From: UBA3069 sp050633465
GTDB lineage: Bacteria; Pseudomonadota; Alphaproteobacteria; Rhodobacterales; Rhodobacteraceae
NCBI GenBank assembly: GCA_050633465.1
Contig: JBOEGO010000031.1
Location: forward strand, 14,991-78,990
DNA length: 64,000 nt
Direction of reading: 5' to 3'
This document shows, piece after piece, positions 25,786 to 34,870 of the stretch. A program made the position numbers and the translations under genes. The notes below the pieces were generated by a model, which searched no databases, was not told where the DNA came from, and saw only the letters and a program-made list of their open reading frames with translations. The stretch's first letter is position 1, and each line of letters opens with the position of its first letter.

Positions 25786-26670
25786 ATGGAATGGCTAACC
25801 GAATTCCCCTCGCTGGGACGGCGCGACCTAAGCGAGATGAAAAAAGCAATCGACGCAAGTTTTCGCGAATTTTCCCGCGCCTATGGCGAGGCGCTCGAGG
25901 CGTTTTTCTATCCACTCCTCAAATTCATGGTGTGGTTTGAAAAACTGCTTCAGGCGACGCCCTGGCCGATCATCCTGCTGGTTGTTGGCGGGCTGTCCTG
26001 GCTTGGCTCGCGTTCGGTCAAGGTGACAGCAGGCGCGGTGATCGCCTTTGTTGCCATCGGCATTTTCGGCATGTGGGAGGACACGATGTCCACCCTTGCC
26101 ATTATATCCGTGGCCACCATCATATGTATCGCCGTGGGCATTCCCGTGGGCATCCTGATGGCCCGTTCGGACCGATTGCAGGGGCTGATCACCCCCGTTC
26201 TGGACGTGATGCAAACCATCCCGTCCTTTGTATATCTGATCCCCGTTGTGATGCTGCTGGGCATCGGCAAGGTGCCGGGCCTGCTGGCCGTTTGTATCTA
26301 TGCGGTGCCCCCCATCGTGCGCCTGACCAATCTGGGCATCCGGCTGGTCGATCGTGACGTGCTAGAGGCCGCAACCGCATTCGGCGCTTCCCCGAAACAG
26401 AAACTCTGGGGCGTGCAGGTGCCGCTGGCCCTGCCCAATATTTTCGCCGGTGTGAACCAGACCATTATGATGGCCCTGTCCATGGTTGTCGTCGCGTCGA
26501 TGATCGGTGTGCAGGGGCTGGGCGTTCCGGTTCTGCGTGCGATTTCAAACCAGTATCTGGCGCTTGGCCTGATGAACGGTCTGGCCATCGTGGCGCTTGC
26601 CATCATCTTTGACCGTGTCAGCCAGACCTATGGCAAACGCCTGCAAGCACACCGGAAAGGACACCACTGA
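25786..26670 (+). CDS. ABC transporter permease, ProW type
   Basis: The 294-residue membrane protein has a long N-terminal cytoplasmic segment and about six to seven helices. The EAA loop that contacts the ATPase is EAATAFGASPKQKLWGVQVPLALP. Helices such as WPIILLVVGGLSWLG and TLAIISVATIICIAVGIPVGI precede it. It forms the channel for the ProX-like protein. Its TGA shares a base with the ATG of the ATPase gene. Confidence 0.9.
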   Translation: MEWLTEFPSLGRRDLSEMKKAIDASFREFSRAYGEALEAFFYPLLKFMVWFEKLLQATPWPIILLVVGGLSWLGSRSVKVTAGAVIAFVAIGIFGMWEDTMSTLAIISVATIICIAVGIPVGILMARSDRLQGLITPVLDVMQTIPSFVYLIPVVMLLGIGKVPGLLAVCIYAVPPIVRLTNLGIRLVDRDVLEAATAFGASPKQKLWGVQVPLALPNIFAGVNQTIMMALSMVVVASMIGVQGLGVPVLRAISNQYLALGLMNGLAIVALAIIFDRVSQTYGKRLQAHRKGHH

Positions 26671-27698
26671 TGAGCGACCAAGACGAACTCAAGGTCCGCA
26701 TTTCCAACCTGTATAAGGTGTTCGGCAAAAACCCCCAAGGGGTAATGGACAAGGTGCAGGCCGGCATATCCAAAACCGACCTGCTGGATCAAACCGGCCA
26801 TGTGATGGGGCTGAACGACATCTCGCTGGACATTCCGGCGCGGCGTATTCAGGTGATCATGGGGCTGTCAGGGTCGGGAAAATCCACCCTGATCCGCCAC
26901 ATCAACCGCCTGATCGAACCCACAGCGGGCGAAATCTGGATTGACGGCGAAAACGTGCTGGAAATGAACCCGGCACAGCTGCGCGACCTGCGGCGGTTCA
27001 AAACCTCAATGGTGTTCCAGAAATTCGGCCTGCTGCCGCATCGCACGGTGGAACAAAACGTCAGCTACGGTCTGGAAATCCAGGGCGTTGATGAAAATGA
27101 CGCCGCAAAACGCTCGGCCCACTGGATCGACCGCGTTGGCCTGTCGGGGTTTGAAAAACACTACCCCGGCCAGCTATCGGGCGGCATGCAGCAACGTGTG
27201 GGTCTGGCCCGCGCATTGGCCACCGATGCCGAAATCCTGCTGATGGACGAGGCATTCTCGGCGCTTGACCCGCTGATCCGCACCGATATGCAATCCATCC
27301 TGCTGGACCTGCAAGAGGAACTGCACAAGACCATCATCTTCATCACCCATGATCTGGACGAGGCCCTGCGCCTTGGCGAAAACATTGCCATCCTGCGGGA
27401 CGGCGCGGTGATCCAGACCGGCACCGCACAGAACATCGTGATGAAACCGGCCGATGATTACATCCGCGACTTTGTGGCCGATATCAACCGTGGCCGCGTG
27501 ATCACCATGCGTTCGATCATGGGTCCGGTCAGCAGCAATATCACGGCCACCATCCCCGCTTCGACCCCACTAGAAGAGGCACTGCCCCTGCTCAACAATA
27601 TCGACGGGCAGTCCGCGACAGTTGTGGACAAAACCGGCACGCCCATCGGTGCCATCGACCTGTCCACCGCCATCGAAGCCATGCGCGTGGCCGAATAA
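26670..27698 (+). CDS. ABC transporter ATPase, ProV/OpuAA type
   Basis: The 342-residue ATPase drives the importer. Walker A is GLSGSGKST, the signature is LSGGMQQR, Walker B is ILLMDEAFSALD and the switch His is in FITHDLDEA. A ProV-like N-terminal extension (YKVFGKNPQGVMDKVQAG) and a short C-terminal CBS-like remnant after the ATPase core are present; full ProV has two CBS repeats. It is the last gene of the operon and is followed by a strong terminator. Confidence 0.92.
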   Translation: MSDQDELKVRISNLYKVFGKNPQGVMDKVQAGISKTDLLDQTGHVMGLNDISLDIPARRIQVIMGLSGSGKSTLIRHINRLIEPTAGEIWIDGENVLEMNPAQLRDLRRFKTSMVFQKFGLLPHRTVEQNVSYGLEIQGVDENDAAKRSAHWIDRVGLSGFEKHYPGQLSGGMQQRVGLARALATDAEILLMDEAFSALDPLIRTDMQSILLDLQEELHKTIIFITHDLDEALRLGENIAILRDGAVIQTGTAQNIVMKPADDYIRDFVADINRGRVITMRSIMGPVSSNITATIPASTPLEEALPLLNNIDGQSATVVDKTGTPIGAIDLSTAIEAMRVAE

Positions 27699-27703
27699 TA
27701 CCA

Positions 27704-27734
27704 AAAGGGGCGCGCCCCACCCTCGCGCCCCTTT
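27704..27734. terminator. Strong hairpin terminator after ProV-type ATPase
   Basis: AAAGGGGCGCG (27704-27714) pairs perfectly with CGCGCCCCTTT (27724-27734). It converges with the PAS-LuxR gene and may serve both strands. Confidence 0.8.
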
Positions 27735-27736
27735 GC

Positions 27737-27787
27737 ACTTTTTCTTGGCCTAAATACTCCGGAGAGCGCGAGAGGCTGGCCTCTCGC
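27737..27787. repeat. Second copy of the TTTTTCTTGG...ATACTCCGG repeat with a CTGG-loop hairpin
   Basis: The stretch 27737-27762 matches one arm of the inverted pair at 18161-18186 (shared CTTTTTCTTGG and AAATACTCCGG). It is followed by the hairpin GCGAGAGG-CTGG-CCTCTCGC (27768-27787). The same order, arm then CTGG hairpin, is seen at 18161-18230. Confidence 0.7.
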
Positions 27788-27820
27788 TCTGCCCTCCCCC
27801 CATGCAACGCCTCGGGTCAA

Positions 27821-28447
27821 CTAACCCACCGGCACGATCCGCTCTTGCGGAATCCCCGACATGGCCGTCAACAACGCATTGGTATTGGCCACACCGAATT
27901 TCTTGTGTAGCCGTGCGCGATATACCTCGACCGTGCGGTGCGAAATATCCAGCCGTCGCGCAATTTCCTTGCTGGTCAGCCCCTCACTCAAACAGGCAAT
28001 CACCTCTTGCTCACGCGGGGTCACGGGCTGATAGGGGCGATGCTCTGACAGGTCGGCAAAACTCCAGACGGCGCGCCCCAACGGGTTTTCCGGCGTCAGG
28101 GAATGCCCGCGCACACGACACCAGAACAACCCGCCATCAGCCCGCGCCATCACCCGCTCGTCCCAATAGGAATTCGTCGCACGCAGGGCATCCACACCAC
28201 GGTCGCGAATCTTCACAAACTCGCTGTGGGTCGGGTATAACTTCTCGAAACTGTGATCACACAGATCCTCGCGGGCATAGCCGAACATACCCGCAAACGA
28301 CGCATTGCATTCACGGATCATGCGGTTTTCCGTCACCACCAGCCCGATTGGCGCAAAATCAAACGCCAACTCGGCCAGATCCCCCGCCGCAAACGCATTA
28401 TCAATACGTGTTTTCCCCAACTTGCGCCAAACCTCCCGCTGCGCCAC
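27821..28447 (-). CDS. PAS-domain LuxR-family transcriptional regulator
   Basis: The 208-residue protein has an N-terminal PAS sensor (residues about 25-125: DFAPIGLVVTENRMIRECNASFAGMFGY) and a C-terminal LuxR/GerE helix-turn-helix (VTPREQEVIACLSEGLTSKEIARRL, SHRTVEVYRARLHKKFG). It is probably a ligand- or redox-responsive one-component regulator. The likely start is a GTG at 28447; the ribosome site is weak there, so the start is uncertain. It is divergent from the branched-chain-type ABC operon, its probable target. Confidence 0.85.
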   Translation of the reverse strand: MAQREVWRKLGKTRIDNAFAAGDLAELAFDFAPIGLVVTENRMIRECNASFAGMFGYAREDLCDHSFEKLYPTHSEFVKIRDRGVDALRATNSYWDERVMARADGGLFWCRVRGHSLTPENPLGRAVWSFADLSEHRPYQPVTPREQEVIACLSEGLTSKEIARRLDISHRTVEVYRARLHKKFGVANTNALLTAMSGIPQERIVPVG

Positions 28448-28485
28448 CCTGTTGATACCGTAAGATCATCCGGCATTAAAAAACA

Positions 28486-28500
28486 GCCCCCATAGGGGGC
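28486..28500. promoter_or_regulatory. 15-bp palindrome GCCCCCATAGGGGGC, candidate PAS-LuxR operator
   Basis: A perfect 6-bp dyad with a 3-base ATA centre lies in the 78-base gap between the PAS-LuxR gene and the divergent binding-protein gene, 25 bases before the latter's ATG. LuxR/GerE dimers bind such short palindromes. The protein-site link is inference from position. Confidence 0.55.
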
Positions 28501-28525
28501 AGTGCCACCACGGGAGGAGAAAGAA

Positions 28526-29728
28526 ATGAAATCCATCACACGGCTTCTTGGGGCCGCGGGCCTCTGCATGGGCCTTGCCCTGCCCGCCCATGCCGAAGAC
28601 CCGATTAAAATCGCGCTGGTCCACGGCATGTCCGGTTCCGCATTCGAGGTATTCTCGAAACAAACCCACACAGGGTTCGAAATGGGCATCGAATACGCCA
28701 CCGGCGGCAAGATGACGGTCAAAGGCCACCCCATTGAACTGATCCTGAAAGACACGCAATTCAAACCCGACGTGGCCCGCGCCGTTCTGGCCGAAGCCTA
28801 CGGCGACGACGACGTGCTGCTGGCCGTTGGCGGCACATCATCCGGCGTGACACTGGGCATGTTGCCGATTGCCGAAGAATACGAAAAAATCCTGCTGGTC
28901 GAACCGGCAGTGGCCGACAGCCTGACCGGCCCGGACAGCAACCGCTATGTGTTCAAAACCTCGCGCAACAGCTCGATGGATATGCAGGCACAGGCGCTGG
29001 CGCTGGCCCCCGATGAAAACCTGTTCGTCGCCACTTTGGCCGAAGATTACGCATTCGGTCGCGACGGCATCAACGCATTCAAATCCGCACTGGATGGCAC
29101 CGGCGCCACCGTCGTGACCGAAGAATACGTGCCGCAGAAAACATCCGATTTCACCGCTGCTACCGAACGCATGTTCAACGCACTAAAAGACAAAGAAGGC
29201 CGCAAGGTCATCCTGATCTACGTCGCGGGCGGCGGCGATCCCATGGGCAAAATTCAGGCCATGCAGCCCGAACGCTTCGGGATTGAGATTTCCACCGGCG
29301 GGCACATCCTGCCCGTATTGCCCACCTACAAACGGGTGCCCGGCATGGAAGGCGCGGTTTACTACTACCATGAAAACCACGACAACCCGATCAACAAATG
29401 GCTGGTGGACGAGCATATGAAACGCTTTGACTCCCCGCCCGATTTCTTTACCGCGGGTGGCATGGCCGCAGCCCTGTCCGTGGTCAAGGCGCTGGAAACC
29501 GCCGAAACACTGGATACAGAAGGGCTGATCGCCGCGATGGAAGGCATGACATGGGACACCCCCAAAGGCCCGATGACCTTCCGCCCCGAAGATCACCAAG
29601 CCCTGCAAAACATGACCCATTTCAAAATTCGCGTCGATGAAGGCGTCGATTGGGCCATCCCCGAAAAAGTGCGCGAAATCCAAGCAAGCGAGATGAACAT
29701 CCCGATCGCGCGCAACAACGCCGACTGA
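28526..29728 (+). CDS. ABC transporter substrate-binding protein, branched-chain amino acid (LivJ) type
   Basis: The 400-residue exported protein has a signal peptide (cleavage near AHA-ED) and a type I periplasmic-binding fold: IKIALVHGMSGSAFEVFSKQTHTG at the start, then VGGTSSGVTLGMLPIAEEYEKIL and AEDYAFGRDGINAF. Members of this family bind amino acids, amides, urea or aromatic acids. The local ligand residues do not match the canonical leucine-binding motif, so the substrate is open. GGGAGGAG precedes ATG 28526. Confidence 0.88.
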   Translation: MKSITRLLGAAGLCMGLALPAHAEDPIKIALVHGMSGSAFEVFSKQTHTGFEMGIEYATGGKMTVKGHPIELILKDTQFKPDVARAVLAEAYGDDDVLLAVGGTSSGVTLGMLPIAEEYEKILLVEPAVADSLTGPDSNRYVFKTSRNSSMDMQAQALALAPDENLFVATLAEDYAFGRDGINAFKSALDGTGATVVTEEYVPQKTSDFTAATERMFNALKDKEGRKVILIYVAGGGDPMGKIQAMQPERFGIEISTGGHILPVLPTYKRVPGMEGAVYYYHENHDNPINKWLVDEHMKRFDSPPDFFTAGGMAAALSVVKALETAETLDTEGLIAAMEGMTWDTPKGPMTFRPEDHQALQNMTHFKIRVDEGVDWAIPEKVREIQASEMNIPIARNNAD

Positions 29729-29761
29729 TCCCGCACCCGCGAAGCACCCAAGGCTTCCCTC

Positions 29762-29796
29762 CCCCCGTGCGCAAATCCTGATCCTGCGTGCGGGGG
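29762..29796 (+). terminator. GC hairpin between binding protein and ATPase genes
   Basis: CCCCCGTGCGCA (29762-29773) pairs with TGCGTGCGGGGG (29785-29796) with two wobble pairs. It sits after the binding-protein gene in a 167-base gap and may protect or attenuate the transcript. Confidence 0.45.
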
Positions 29797-29895
29797 CACC
29801 AAACCTTTCATTGTTCCCAAAATACCTCTGCCAGAGGCATCGACCCTTCCGGCACACGCCGCCCCTATCGGGATGCGCCACAACAAAGCAGAACC

Positions 29896-30663
29896 ATGAC
29901 CCAACCTTCCCTGCAAACCCGTGACCTGACGATCCGTTTCGGCGGCCATGTCGCCGTCAATGCCGTCACATGCGATTTTCACCCCGGTGAACTGACCGTG
30001 ATCGTCGGCCCCAATGGTGCGGGCAAAACCACCTATTTCAACATGATTTCGGGCCAGCTGACCCCCACATCGGGGCAGGTGACCAAAGATGGCAAGGACC
30101 TGACCCGCGCCGCACCATCAACCCGTGCGCGCCACGGCATTGGCCGCGCGTTCCAGCTGACCAACCTGTTCCCGCAGCTCAGCGTGCTGGAAAACATCCG
30201 CCTTGCCGTGCAGGCGCAATCCGGCGAAGGCTGGAATTTCTGGTCCCCGGTCAAGGGCTTGCACAGCCTGACCGCCCGCGCCGAAACCTATCTAGAGGCC
30301 ACGCGCCTGACCGCCGTCGCCCACCAATCCGCCGCCCTGTTGCCACATGGCGACCAGCGCAAGCTAGAGGTGGCGCTGCTGATGGCGATGGAACCCGACA
30401 TCTACATGTTCGACGAACCCACCGCAGGCATGTCACTGGACCACGCTCCCGATGTGCTGGACCTGATCGCAAATATCAAACAGGACACCGGCAAAACGGT
30501 GCTGCTGGTCGAACATAAAATGGATGTGGTGCGCGCATTGGCCGACCGGATCATCGTGCTGCACAACGGCGAACTGGTCGCCGATGGCGCACCGGATCAG
30601 GTGATGAACAGCCAGATCGTGCGCGACATATATCTGGGAAAATCAGCGGAGGGCGCGGCATGA
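29896..30663 (+). CDS. ABC transporter ATPase, LivG type
   Basis: The 255-residue ATPase has Walker A GPNGAGKTT and Walker B YMFDEPTAGM. The signature region LLPHGDQRKLEVALLM has the LivG-type variant (HGDQR in place of SGGQQ). It pairs with the LivF-type ATPase encoded next, whose ATG overlaps its TGA. ATG 29896 is used; an in-frame extension to 29788 has no ribosome site or family similarity. Confidence 0.92.
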   Translation: MTQPSLQTRDLTIRFGGHVAVNAVTCDFHPGELTVIVGPNGAGKTTYFNMISGQLTPTSGQVTKDGKDLTRAAPSTRARHGIGRAFQLTNLFPQLSVLENIRLAVQAQSGEGWNFWSPVKGLHSLTARAETYLEATRLTAVAHQSAALLPHGDQRKLEVALLMAMEPDIYMFDEPTAGMSLDHAPDVLDLIANIKQDTGKTVLLVEHKMDVVRALADRIIVLHNGELVADGAPDQVMNSQIVRDIYLGKSAEGAA

Positions 30664-31364
30664 CCCTGCTGAAAATCGACCGGATGCAAACCTCGATCGG
30701 GCAATACAAGGTGCTGCACGATGTGTCGCTGGACGTGCCCGAGGGCGGCGTTTTCGTGCTGCTGGGGCGCAATGGTGCGGGTAAAACCTCGACCCTGCGT
30801 TCCATCATGGGGCTGTGGCAGCCCTCGCCCGGTTCCGTGATGTTTCGCGGGCAGGACATCACGGGGATGCACACATCCGACATTGCCCGCCTTGGCATCG
30901 CATTCGTGCCGGAAAACATGGGCGTTTTCGGCGGGTTGACCGTGGCCGAAAACATGGTGCTGGCCACGGCCAAGGGCAAGTTCAACACAGAGCGGTTGCA
31001 ACGCATATACGAACTGTTTCCCGCGCTGGAACGATTCTGGAACAAACAGGCATGGTCGCTGTCGGGCGGGCAAAAACAGATGCTTTCTGTCGCCCGCGCC
31101 ATCATTGAACCGCGCGAGTTGATCCTGATCGACGAGCCGACCAAGGGGCTGGCCCCTGCCATCGTCGACGCCATGGCAGATGCATTTCGTGACATTGCGC
31201 AGCACACCACGATCCTGTTGGTCGAACAGAATTTCGAATTCGCCAAATCGCTGGGCCGCGACATGGCCGTGATCGAGGATGGCCGCGTGGTGCATCACGG
31301 CACCATGTCCGGTTTCGCCGCAGATACAGACCTGCAAAGCCGCCTTTTGGGCCTGTCGGCATAG
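30660..31364 (+). CDS. ABC transporter ATPase, LivF type
   Basis: The 234-residue ATPase has Walker A GRNGAGKTS, signature LSGGQKQML, Walker B LILIDEPTKGL and the LivF tail with LVEQNFEFAKSLG. It is the second nucleotide-binding subunit of the importer and is coupled to livG by a 4-base overlap. Confidence 0.92.
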   Translation: MTLLKIDRMQTSIGQYKVLHDVSLDVPEGGVFVLLGRNGAGKTSTLRSIMGLWQPSPGSVMFRGQDITGMHTSDIARLGIAFVPENMGVFGGLTVAENMVLATAKGKFNTERLQRIYELFPALERFWNKQAWSLSGGQKQMLSVARAIIEPRELILIDEPTKGLAPAIVDAMADAFRDIAQHTTILLVEQNFEFAKSLGRDMAVIEDGRVVHHGTMSGFAADTDLQSRLLGLSA

Positions 31365-31373
31365 GGTAAGAAT

Positions 31374-32366
31374 ATGGAAAACCTAACAAAAATAACCGAA
31401 AAACTGGGCGGGGTGATGCTGTTGCCCCTGGCGCTGGCCGCTGTGGCATTCCTGCTGATCGGCGCACCGTCATCATGGTTGACCCTGACCGTTGCGGGCC
31501 TGTCGATGGGGATGATGATTTTCCTCATGGCCTCGGGTCTTTCGCTGGTGTTCGGGCTGATGGATGTGCTGAATTTCGGGCATTCGGCTTTCGTGTCCTT
31601 TGGCGCGTTTGTCGCGGCATCGGTGCTGGCGGCGCTGTCGGGCTGGCTGGGCGCACCTTCGATCCTGTTGAACGCCGCCGCGCTGGCGCTGGCGATCATG
31701 GCCGCCATCGGGTTCGGGCTGTTCGCCGGATATTTTTTCGAACGGGTGATCATAAAACCTGTGTATAAGGACCACCTGCGCCAGATCCTGATCACCATGG
31801 GCGCGCTGATCGTGGCCGAGCAGATGATTTTGGCAATCTGGGGCGGCGCACCCATCACCGTGCCGCGCCCCGCCTTTCTAGAGGGCACGCTGCTGGTCGG
31901 CGATGCCTCTATCGACATCTACCGCGTGTTCGCGTTCTTTGTTGGCGCGGTCACATACGGGTTGCTTTACCTGCTGCTGAACCGCTCTCGCATCGGGTTG
32001 CTGATCCGCGCAGGCGTCGAAAACCGCGAGATGGTCGAGGCATTGGGCTTTCGCATCGACCGGCTGTTCATCGGGGTGTTCATGCTGGGGTCCGCCCTTG
32101 CCGCGATGGGTGGCGCGATGTGGGCGGGGTATGAAACCCTGATTTCCCCCGCATTGGGTGGCGAAATGATGATCATCGTTTTCATCGTGGTGATCATTGG
32201 CGGGCTGGGGTCGATCCGCGGCACATTGCTGGGCGCGATCATGGTCGGGCTGGTGGGCAATTACGTGGGCTTTCTGGCCCCGAAAATGGCACTGGCGTCC
32301 AATATGATCCTGATGATGGCAATCCTGATGTGGCGGCCCTCGGGCTTGGCCCCGGCGGTAAAGTGA
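31374..32366 (+). CDS. ABC transporter permease, LivH type
   Basis: The 330-residue membrane protein shows about eight to nine helices and the LivH hallmarks GLSLVFGLMDVLNFGHSAFVSFGAF near residue 55 and the late IIGGLGSIRGTLLGA motif. It forms half of the importer channel with LivM. It lies nine bases after livF. Confidence 0.9.
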   Translation: MENLTKITEKLGGVMLLPLALAAVAFLLIGAPSSWLTLTVAGLSMGMMIFLMASGLSLVFGLMDVLNFGHSAFVSFGAFVAASVLAALSGWLGAPSILLNAAALALAIMAAIGFGLFAGYFFERVIIKPVYKDHLRQILITMGALIVAEQMILAIWGGAPITVPRPAFLEGTLLVGDASIDIYRVFAFFVGAVTYGLLYLLLNRSRIGLLIRAGVENREMVEALGFRIDRLFIGVFMLGSALAAMGGAMWAGYETLISPALGGEMMIIVFIVVIIGGLGSIRGTLLGAIMVGLVGNYVGFLAPKMALASNMILMMAILMWRPSGLAPAVK

Positions 32367-32373
32367 GGCGGAT

Positions 32374-33441
32374 ATGACAAAAATAACCGGAACCCTGACC
32401 GTCAAGTCGACCGTGCTGCTGATCGGCGCATTGCTGTTGTTCGCGCCCTTCCTGTTTCAGGACGTGCGCGCCATCGAAGTCGCCGCCCGCATCTGTATTT
32501 TCATCGTGCTGGTGGCCAGTTACGATCTTTTGCTGGGCTATACGGGCATCGTGTCATTCGCCCACACCATGTTTTTCGGGTTCGGCGCATATGGCGCGGC
32601 GATTGCGCTGAAACAGATGGGGCCGGGCTGGGATGCCGTTGCCTTGGGCACGCTGGCAGGGCTGTTGATATCGGTCATTATGGCCGTGCTGATCGGTTTA
32701 CTGTCGCTCAGGGTCAAGGCGATCTTCTTTGCGATGATCACCCTGGCGGCGGCATCGGTGATGATGGTGCTGGCATCGCAATTGTCCGGCCTGACGGGCG
32801 GCGAGGACGGGATCACCTATCGCGCCCCCGATCTATTCAAACCTGCCACCAAATTGCTGACCGATGACGGGGGCAAGGTGATGCGCATCGCGGGGGTGAA
32901 ACTGAACGGCAAACTGGCGGCTTATTACTTCGTTTTCATCACCTCGCTGCTGTTGTTCATCGGGTTGATGCGTGTTGTCGCGTCGCCCCTTGGCACGGTG
33001 TTAGAGGCAATCCGCGAAAACGAAATCCGGGCCGAGGCCGTGGGATATCGCGTGGTTGCATACCGCACATTCGTGTTCTGTCTGGCGGCTGTTGTCGCCT
33101 CGCTGGCCGGATCAATCTATGCGATCTGGCTGAAATACACCGGGCCGGACACGGCGCTAAGTTTCGCCATTATGATAGACATTTTGTTGATGGTGGTGAT
33201 CGGCGGCATGGGCACCATGTGGGGCGCGGTGATCGGGGCCACGCTGCTGGTTCTGGCGCAATATTACCTGCGCGACCTGATGGGCGCCGCAGCCGAGGCC
33301 ACAGCGCAAATCCCCCTGTTGCCCGAATTGTTGAACCCTGATCGCTGGCTGTTCTGGCTAGGCATCATATTCATCCTGCTGGTCTATTTCTTTCCCGCAG
33401 GGATCGCGGGCACGCTGATGAAAAAGGGCGCGGCGAAATGA
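32374..33441 (+). CDS. ABC transporter permease, LivM type
   Basis: The 355-residue membrane protein has the LivM pattern: SYDLLLGYTGIVSFAHTMFFGFGAYGAA, a loop with GGEDGITYRAP, and EIRAEAVGYRVVAYRTFVF before the late IGGMGTMWGAVIGA. It is the second permease of the importer. The next gene starts within its stop codon (ATGA). Confidence 0.9.
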   Translation: MTKITGTLTVKSTVLLIGALLLFAPFLFQDVRAIEVAARICIFIVLVASYDLLLGYTGIVSFAHTMFFGFGAYGAAIALKQMGPGWDAVALGTLAGLLISVIMAVLIGLLSLRVKAIFFAMITLAAASVMMVLASQLSGLTGGEDGITYRAPDLFKPATKLLTDDGGKVMRIAGVKLNGKLAAYYFVFITSLLLFIGLMRVVASPLGTVLEAIRENEIRAEAVGYRVVAYRTFVFCLAAVVASLAGSIYAIWLKYTGPDTALSFAIMIDILLMVVIGGMGTMWGAVIGATLLVLAQYYLRDLMGAAAEATAQIPLLPELLNPDRWLFWLGIIFILLVYFFPAGIAGTLMKKGAAK

Positions 33442-34292
33442 ACGGGCGGTCGGTGTTTGTGACACTTGGCGCGCATGAAATCCATGTGAGCGAATGGGGC
33501 GATCCGGCCAATCCGGCGCTGGTGATGTGGCACGGGTTGGCGCGCACGGGGCGCGATTTTGATGAACTGGCGCGGGCGCTTTCGGATCGGTATTTCGTGA
33601 TTTGCCCTGATACCATCGGGCGCGGGCTGTCCGGCTGGTCGGATTCGCCGAACACTGATTACGGCCCATCCGCCTATGCCCGCACCGCGTTGGCGATGCT
33701 GGACCATTACGGCATCGCGCAAACCGCGTGGATCGGCACGTCGCTAGGCGGGTTGGTGGGCATCCATCTGGCCGCCGGCACAGACCGCCTGACAGGGCTG
33801 ATACTAAACGACATCGGGCCGGAAATCCCTGCCGATGCCGTGGCGCGGATAATGGAGTATGCGGGCACCCTGCCGGAGTTTACCAGCGTGAGCGATGCAC
33901 TGGATTGGCTGCGTGCGGTTTACACCCCGTTCGGCCCCGCACCTGATACGTTCTGGCACCGGATGGCGGAAACATCCATCAGGCGGCGCGATGACGGGCG
34001 GCTGACCCTGCATTACGACCCGAAAATCATCGCCGCATTCCCGCATTTTGCCGATGAAATGGTGACATGGGATGCACTGGCGCGCATCACCCTGCCCGTG
34101 CATGTGCTGCGCGGGGTGAATTCCGATATCCTGACCAGCGACATTGCCGAACGGATGCGCGGTTTGCCCTGCGTGCAATCCATCACGGCAATTGACGGAT
34201 GCGGCCACGCGCCCAGCCTGTCGCGCCCCGGAGATGCCCGCCTGATCGCCACGCTACTGGAAAGTTTCCCCCGTCGGGCAACGCCCGCGTGA
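33438..34292 (+). CDS. Alpha/beta hydrolase at the end of the Liv-type operon
   Basis: The 284-residue hydrolase has an HG oxyanion motif (MWHGLARTGRDFDEL), nucleophile elbow GTSLGG, and a late His in DGCGHAPSL. No signal peptide is seen, so it acts in the cytoplasm. Translational coupling to the LivM-type permease suggests that it cleaves an ester, amide or lactone that the transporter brings in. The substrate is unknown. Confidence 0.82.
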   Translation: MNGRSVFVTLGAHEIHVSEWGDPANPALVMWHGLARTGRDFDELARALSDRYFVICPDTIGRGLSGWSDSPNTDYGPSAYARTALAMLDHYGIAQTAWIGTSLGGLVGIHLAAGTDRLTGLILNDIGPEIPADAVARIMEYAGTLPEFTSVSDALDWLRAVYTPFGPAPDTFWHRMAETSIRRRDDGRLTLHYDPKIIAAFPHFADEMVTWDALARITLPVHVLRGVNSDILTSDIAERMRGLPCVQSITAIDGCGHAPSLSRPGDARLIATLLESFPRRATPA

Positions 34293-34343
34293 CCCGCCCG
34301 CCCATCCGTGATACCCCGATTCCATTGAATCACGGGGGCGGAT

Positions 34344-34856
34344 ATGGACGGATTTCTAGCAGCATTGTTTTTGGCCGCAGGGCTGACCGATATGGGGCTG
34401 AACCATTGCGGCAATGGCGGCTGTCTGGCGCAGAACGACGCAGAGTCGCGCATGTCGCTGTCATTTGGCGATGTCCAGTTTCAGGAAAACTCCATCGCGA
34501 CCGAGGCATACGTGCGTTACGAACTGGGCCAGACCCGTGGCCCGTTCCAACCCGTTGTCGGCCTGTCCGTCACTGATCAAGGCAGCGCTTGGGTGGGGTT
34601 TGGCGCGCTATATACCAAAAATCTGGGCCGCCACGCCTATGTGCAATTGCACCTGATGCCCGGCTTTTATGCTCAGGGCAGCGGGCCTGATCTGGGCCAC
34701 GCTCTGGAATTCCGCTCGGGCGCGGAAATCGGCTATGTGGCATCCAATGGCATTCGGTTTGGCGCATCCTTTGACCACAGATCAAACGCCGACCTGAAAG
34801 CCGTCAATCCGGGGCTGGAAACCATCCAGTTTCGCGTGTCGGTGCCGTTGAAATAA
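34344..34856 (+). CDS. PagL-like lipid A 3-O-deacylase (outer membrane)
   Basis: The 170-residue predicted beta-barrel protein has the PagL catalytic pattern: His145 and Ser147 in FDHRSNAD and Glu159 in NPGLETIQ. The spacing (+2, +14) equals that of His126-Ser128-Glu140 in PagL. Alternating strands (AYVQLHLMPGFYA, SGAEIGYVASNGIRFG) and a C-terminal barrel strand fit. The enzyme removes the 3-O acyl chain of lipid A and tempers immune or envelope signals. The N-terminus has a hydrophobic run (LAALFLAAGL) but starts MDGF without a positive n-region, so the signal peptide is atypical. Confidence 0.8.
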   Translation: MDGFLAALFLAAGLTDMGLNHCGNGGCLAQNDAESRMSLSFGDVQFQENSIATEAYVRYELGQTRGPFQPVVGLSVTDQGSAWVGFGALYTKNLGRHAYVQLHLMPGFYAQGSGPDLGHALEFRSGAEIGYVASNGIRFGASFDHRSNADLKAVNPGLETIQFRVSVPLK

Positions 34857-34870
34857 CCCGCCTGCGCGGA

